Below, in pieces: positions 61,321-64,000 of a DNA stretch of 64,000 nt. The DNA comes from Bacteroidota bacterium (GTDB lineage: Bacteria > Bacteroidota > Ignavibacteria > Kapaibacteriales > Kapaibacteriaceae). The position numbers were made by a program, and so were the translations under genes. The notes below the pieces were generated by a model that was not told the DNA's origin, searched no databases, and saw only the letters and a program-made list of their open reading frames with translations. Location of the stretch: contig JAFDZT010000001.1 of the NCBI GenBank assembly GCA_018266735.1, forward strand, positions 186,001 to 250,000. The letters run 5' to 3'. Numbering within the stretch: the first letter of the stretch is position 1; each line of letters opens with the position of its first letter.

Positions 61321-64000
61321 CGGATCACCATAAGCGGATAGGATGTGAGCGTCGTACCGTTACGCTGCAGAAGAATCGAGTAGAGTCCATTGGACAACAT
61401 GGTGCAATCGATCGCCCGTACATCGAATGTGGAGTGTGGCTGGTCGATCATGTAGCGAGCCACCACAAGGCCATGCATATCCACGACCTCCATCACGTAT
61501 GCTGCGCTGCCAAGATTCATCATTGCTATCGTCGCCGTCTCTCGAACCGGCGATGGAGTGACCATCATTGCCACGGAGGACGTTGGACGTACCAGACCAC
61601 CACTGTTCACACAGTCTGTACGAACGACAAGCGTATCGATACTTGAGAGGACACATACCGGCGATGACCCACCCTGCGTGAACCTCATCTCACCTTGCAC
61701 ATCATTACCGCGCAGGACGTCGCAACGCAGCCTGAATGCAGCAGAAGGGATCGGCGTCGTTGTCGAGACACGTACTCCTGTCACGCCGGAACCATTCACT
61801 GCAATGGTCGTCTGCGCTGCATCGATGCCAGGCGTGGTCGACGTGATCGATCGAGGTGCCAACAACTGACCCGGATAGCGGAAGTTCATCGTGAACGTTG
61901 CGGGAAGTGAGGATGCCGATGTGATCGTCAACGGAATGTCGATCACATCACCTGCCTGTGCAAGGATGTTCTGCATCGTCGTTTGCACATACTCCACAAC
62001 ACGGCCGCTGATCGGCACATCGACGGTACCAAAGGAGCCGAGCGCACGTACGGATGCACTGATCGTTCCCGACTGCGTGGCACGCAACAGCACTCGGCCC
62101 CTCACTTGTGCACGAGGAGGCAGTGTGGCCTGGACGTTCTGAAGGATGGCGTACCCAAGATCTCCCACAACATCTAGGTCCGTGATCGTGATCGTGTCGA
62201 CGGTGCTCGCGTTCTCAAAGACTACATCGCGTTCCACAGAGTCGCCCGGACACAGATCACCGACGAAGATCGAGTCTGTTACCGACCGAACCGTTCGCGA
62301 CCGCGGAACGATGCACAGATCTGCCCTTGCCGCCGTATCGCCATCATTGTCGAGATCGACCGTTACTCGTTCAACCGCCTCGCGTTGCATTGTGAAGAGG
62401 ATCTCAAGTTGTTGCGATGCACCAGGTGCAATGGTGGTCGGTAGTGGAACCGAACCAGCGCTGAAGACACCGACAGTTCCACCGAGGAACCGAATGGACC
62501 GGATCGTGACAGGACGGTCGGCTGGATTTGAAGCCGTGATATAGAGTGGGATCACTGATCCCTTGACCGCGACCACCGTATCGCAAACACCGGATGAGGT
62601 TGCCAGAACCATTGTGCGAATGCCACGACCGGAGACAGCCACCGGAAGGCGTCGTGCACCAACAAAGGTCGTGAGCACGGCAGGAGCCACTCCACGCTGT
62701 TGAGGCTCAAACTCAATGCATACCACCAACGAGTCACCTGGTGCGATGCGCGATCTACCGATCGGCGACACGATCCGATAGGCCGATGGTGGATCGATGA
62801 TCAACGAGTCGACCGTTGCCGTGTCGGTGCCAGTGTTTCTCAGAAGCGTTGTGCAGACGCGCTGCGATGTGCGAACGGCCACATCACCGATCGAGATGGC
62901 ATCGGTGAGGACCGATAGTGTGCTCGCCACCCCTTCGCCGCGCAAGTGCACCGTATCTGCGAATGCACCACATTCAAGCACAACGTCCGCCGTACGCGTC
63001 CCGGGTCTGATCGGACGGAACCATGTTCGGATCAGGCGTCGCTCACCGGATGGGATGATGATCACGGTCGTATCAACGCCCACTGAAAACTCAGCAGTGC
63101 CGCTGATAGCAACGCGTCGAACACTGATCGGTAGCAGCCAGGTGTTCTCGATGATGATGCTCATGCTATCACTCACCGCCCCCACTTCCGTCTGCTTGAA
63201 CTCAACATCGGCCGCACGGAGCGGTTCGTAGATCTCGATACCACTGAGCATTGTTCCCGAGTTATCTCCACCGGCTACAACGGGAACATTGCTTGATGTC
63301 ATCGCGATGCGACGCTCACGACCGGGTTCGATCATCGACGGCATTGGCGACCACGTGCCGTTCGGATCTGTGGTGCGAGGGAGGGAGAAGATCTCACAGG
63401 TCGCAAGATCACCGCTCTTTCCATTTCCACCTACGATCGCATATGCGCTCGCTGTGTCAACAGGTCCGGCCACAAGTGCGCCATCATGCTGTGCCCGTGC
63501 ATCACTCATGGTAGGCGCAGCGCGCCATCCACTCTTCACGTCATACCATTCACACGAACTCAACGCAATGCCGGCAGCATCTCGTCCACCGAACACGCGT
63601 GCGATCTCGGCGCGATCGCTCACACCTAAAGCCTGCGAACGATACATGCGTGGCGGGTTCGCACGGGCATCCCAGGTTGCGTTCACCAGTAGTTCCGTCG
63701 ATGTGGTCGGCCGAGTCGCCTCGCCGCCTGCAATGAGCACGAGTGGCTGGCCTGTCTGGTCAAGAGTTCGATACGCGCCATGTTCGGCGCGAGCCGTCAC
63801 GGCATCTCCGAGTCGGTCGATCCGACCTGTGGTGATAGTGATCCTTGTGCTGCCAGTCTGTTTCGCACCATTGCCCAATGCACCCGAAAGCTGAAGGACC
63901 CCTCCGGTGACAATGATCCCCCCTCTTCCATCGGCCACGGCTCTACAGTCTCCAACGGCCACGGGTAGGTCTCCGACATGTTCCCATTGCCAATTGTTCT
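61317..64000 (-). CDS. Kelch-like T9SS-secreted surface protein (5' end outside the window)
   Basis: The frame is open from the stop at 61317 to the window edge, so the N-terminus is missing; at least 893 residues are encoded. The visible part starts with kelch-like repeats (for example GGVLQLSGALGNGA, VFGGRDAAGIALSSCEWYD, VGGNGKSGDLATCEIF). Beta-sandwich modules similar to those of the downstream protein follow (about 250-790), and then a T9SS sorting domain (TPSPVRETATI, VVDMHGLVVARY, SNGLYSILL). It is the first visible gene of the coupled surface operon. Confidence 0.83.
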   Translation of the reverse strand, partial: NNWQWEHVGDLPVAVGDCRAVADGRGGIIVTGGVLQLSGALGNGAKQTGSTRITITTGRIDRLGDAVTARAEHGAYRTLDQTGQPLVLIAGGEATRPTTSTELLVNATWDARANPPRMYRSQALGVSDRAEIARVFGGRDAAGIALSSCEWYDVKSGWRAAPTMSDARAQHDGALVAGPVDTASAYAIVGGNGKSGDLATCEIFSLPRTTDPNGTWSPMPSMIEPGRERRIAMTSSNVPVVAGGDNSGTMLSGIEIYEPLRAADVEFKQTEVGAVSDSMSIIIENTWLLPISVRRVAISGTAEFSVGVDTTVIIIPSGERRLIRTWFRPIRPGTRTADVVLECGAFADTVHLRGEGVASTLSVLTDAISIGDVAVRTSQRVCTTLLRNTGTDTATVDSLIIDPPSAYRIVSPIGRSRIAPGDSLVVCIEFEPQQRGVAPAVLTTFVGARRLPVAVSGRGIRTMVLATSSGVCDTVVAVKGSVIPLYITASNPADRPVTIRSIRFLGGTVGVFSAGSVPLPTTIAPGASQQLEILFTMQREAVERVTVDLDNDGDTAARADLCIVPRSRTVRSVTDSIFVGDLCPGDSVERDVVFENASTVDTITITDLDVVGDLGYAILQNVQATLPPRAQVRGRVLLRATQSGTISASVRALGSFGTVDVPISGRVVEYVQTTMQNILAQAGDVIDIPLTITSASSLPATFTMNFRYPGQLLAPRSITSTTPGIDAAQTTIAVNGSGVTGVRVSTTTPIPSAAFRLRCDVLRGNDVQGEMRFTQGGSSPVCVLSSIDTLVVRTDCVNSGGLVRPTSSVAMMVTPSPVRETATIAMMNLGSAAYVMEVVDMHGLVVARYMIDQPHSTFDVRAIDCTMLSNGLYSILLQRNGTTLTSYPLMVIR

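Overview
The window looks like chromosome from a Gram-negative bacterium of the FCB group (Bacteroidota/Chlorobi side). The best fit is the Ignavibacteria/Kapabacteria type of lineage, but that placement is inference. Evidence: several secreted proteins end in a type IX secretion (T9SS) type-A sorting domain; there are TonB-, OmpA-, LptF/G- and beta-barrel-type envelope proteins; and TAnnTTTG-like promoter boxes occur in front of several genes, although most genes also have clear Shine-Dalgarno sequences, unlike typical Bacteroidetes. Base composition is near 57-60% GC in most hand-counted lines. It drops to about 42-50% in the restriction-modification block at 8.1-14.8 kb.

Layout. 1-1.7 kb: end of an unknown gene, an EVE-domain protein and a T9SS cargo protein. 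1.7-5.9 kb: dnaA (minus) and tatC (plus) diverge from a 229-bp spacer with one perfect DnaA box and two perfect inverted repeats, a candidate oriC; a polyprenyl diphosphate synthase and a Bax-inhibitor-1-type membrane protein follow. 5.9-8.1 kb: a TPR protein containing an in-frame heptanucleotide repeat array, then an LptF/LptG permease. 8.1-14.8 kb: a low-GC type III-like restriction-modification island (mod, an AlbA_2/HATPase protein, res). 14.9-17.5 kb: purK, acpS and prfB, translationally coupled, with prfB using a programmed +1 frameshift. 17.6-29.7 kb: mostly envelope and surface genes (DUF5686-type barrel, T9SS beta-helix protein, haem/copper T9SS protein, large beta-propeller lipoprotein with a T9SS-like tail, polysaccharide flippase), plus a YggS-type PLP protein. 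29.7-36.9 kb: two convergent M28 peptidases, a GNAT-like protein, a YebC regulator, purF and a small membrane protein.

36.9-44.0 kb: a vWA-OmpA protein and a terminator-bounded cluster of a cysteine-rich secreted protein, a large single-pass periplasmic protein (possibly GldM-like) and two outer-membrane barrels. 44.2-49.8 kb: class II ribonucleotide reductase, MscS channel, and a PAP2 phosphatase whose C-terminus runs into a 12-13-nt tandem array. 49.8-55.6 kb: HpnE-like oxidoreductase, CsaA, tRNA-Leu(UAG), trigger factor-clpP-clpX, and a TonB-type protein. 55.7-64 kb: three translationally coupled giant surface genes (kelch-like T9SS cargo, double OmpA-domain barrel, Ig-like protein with a 13-glycine tract); the first is cut by the window edge.

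How they work together: housekeeping modules (replication start, tig-clpP-clpX protein quality control, purine synthesis, dNTP supply) alternate with clusters that build the cell surface. The least familiar material is the Mod-AlbA_2-Res island, the three short tandem-repeat arrays at gene ends or inside genes, the GldM-like/barrel cluster, and the coupled surface operon at the right edge.
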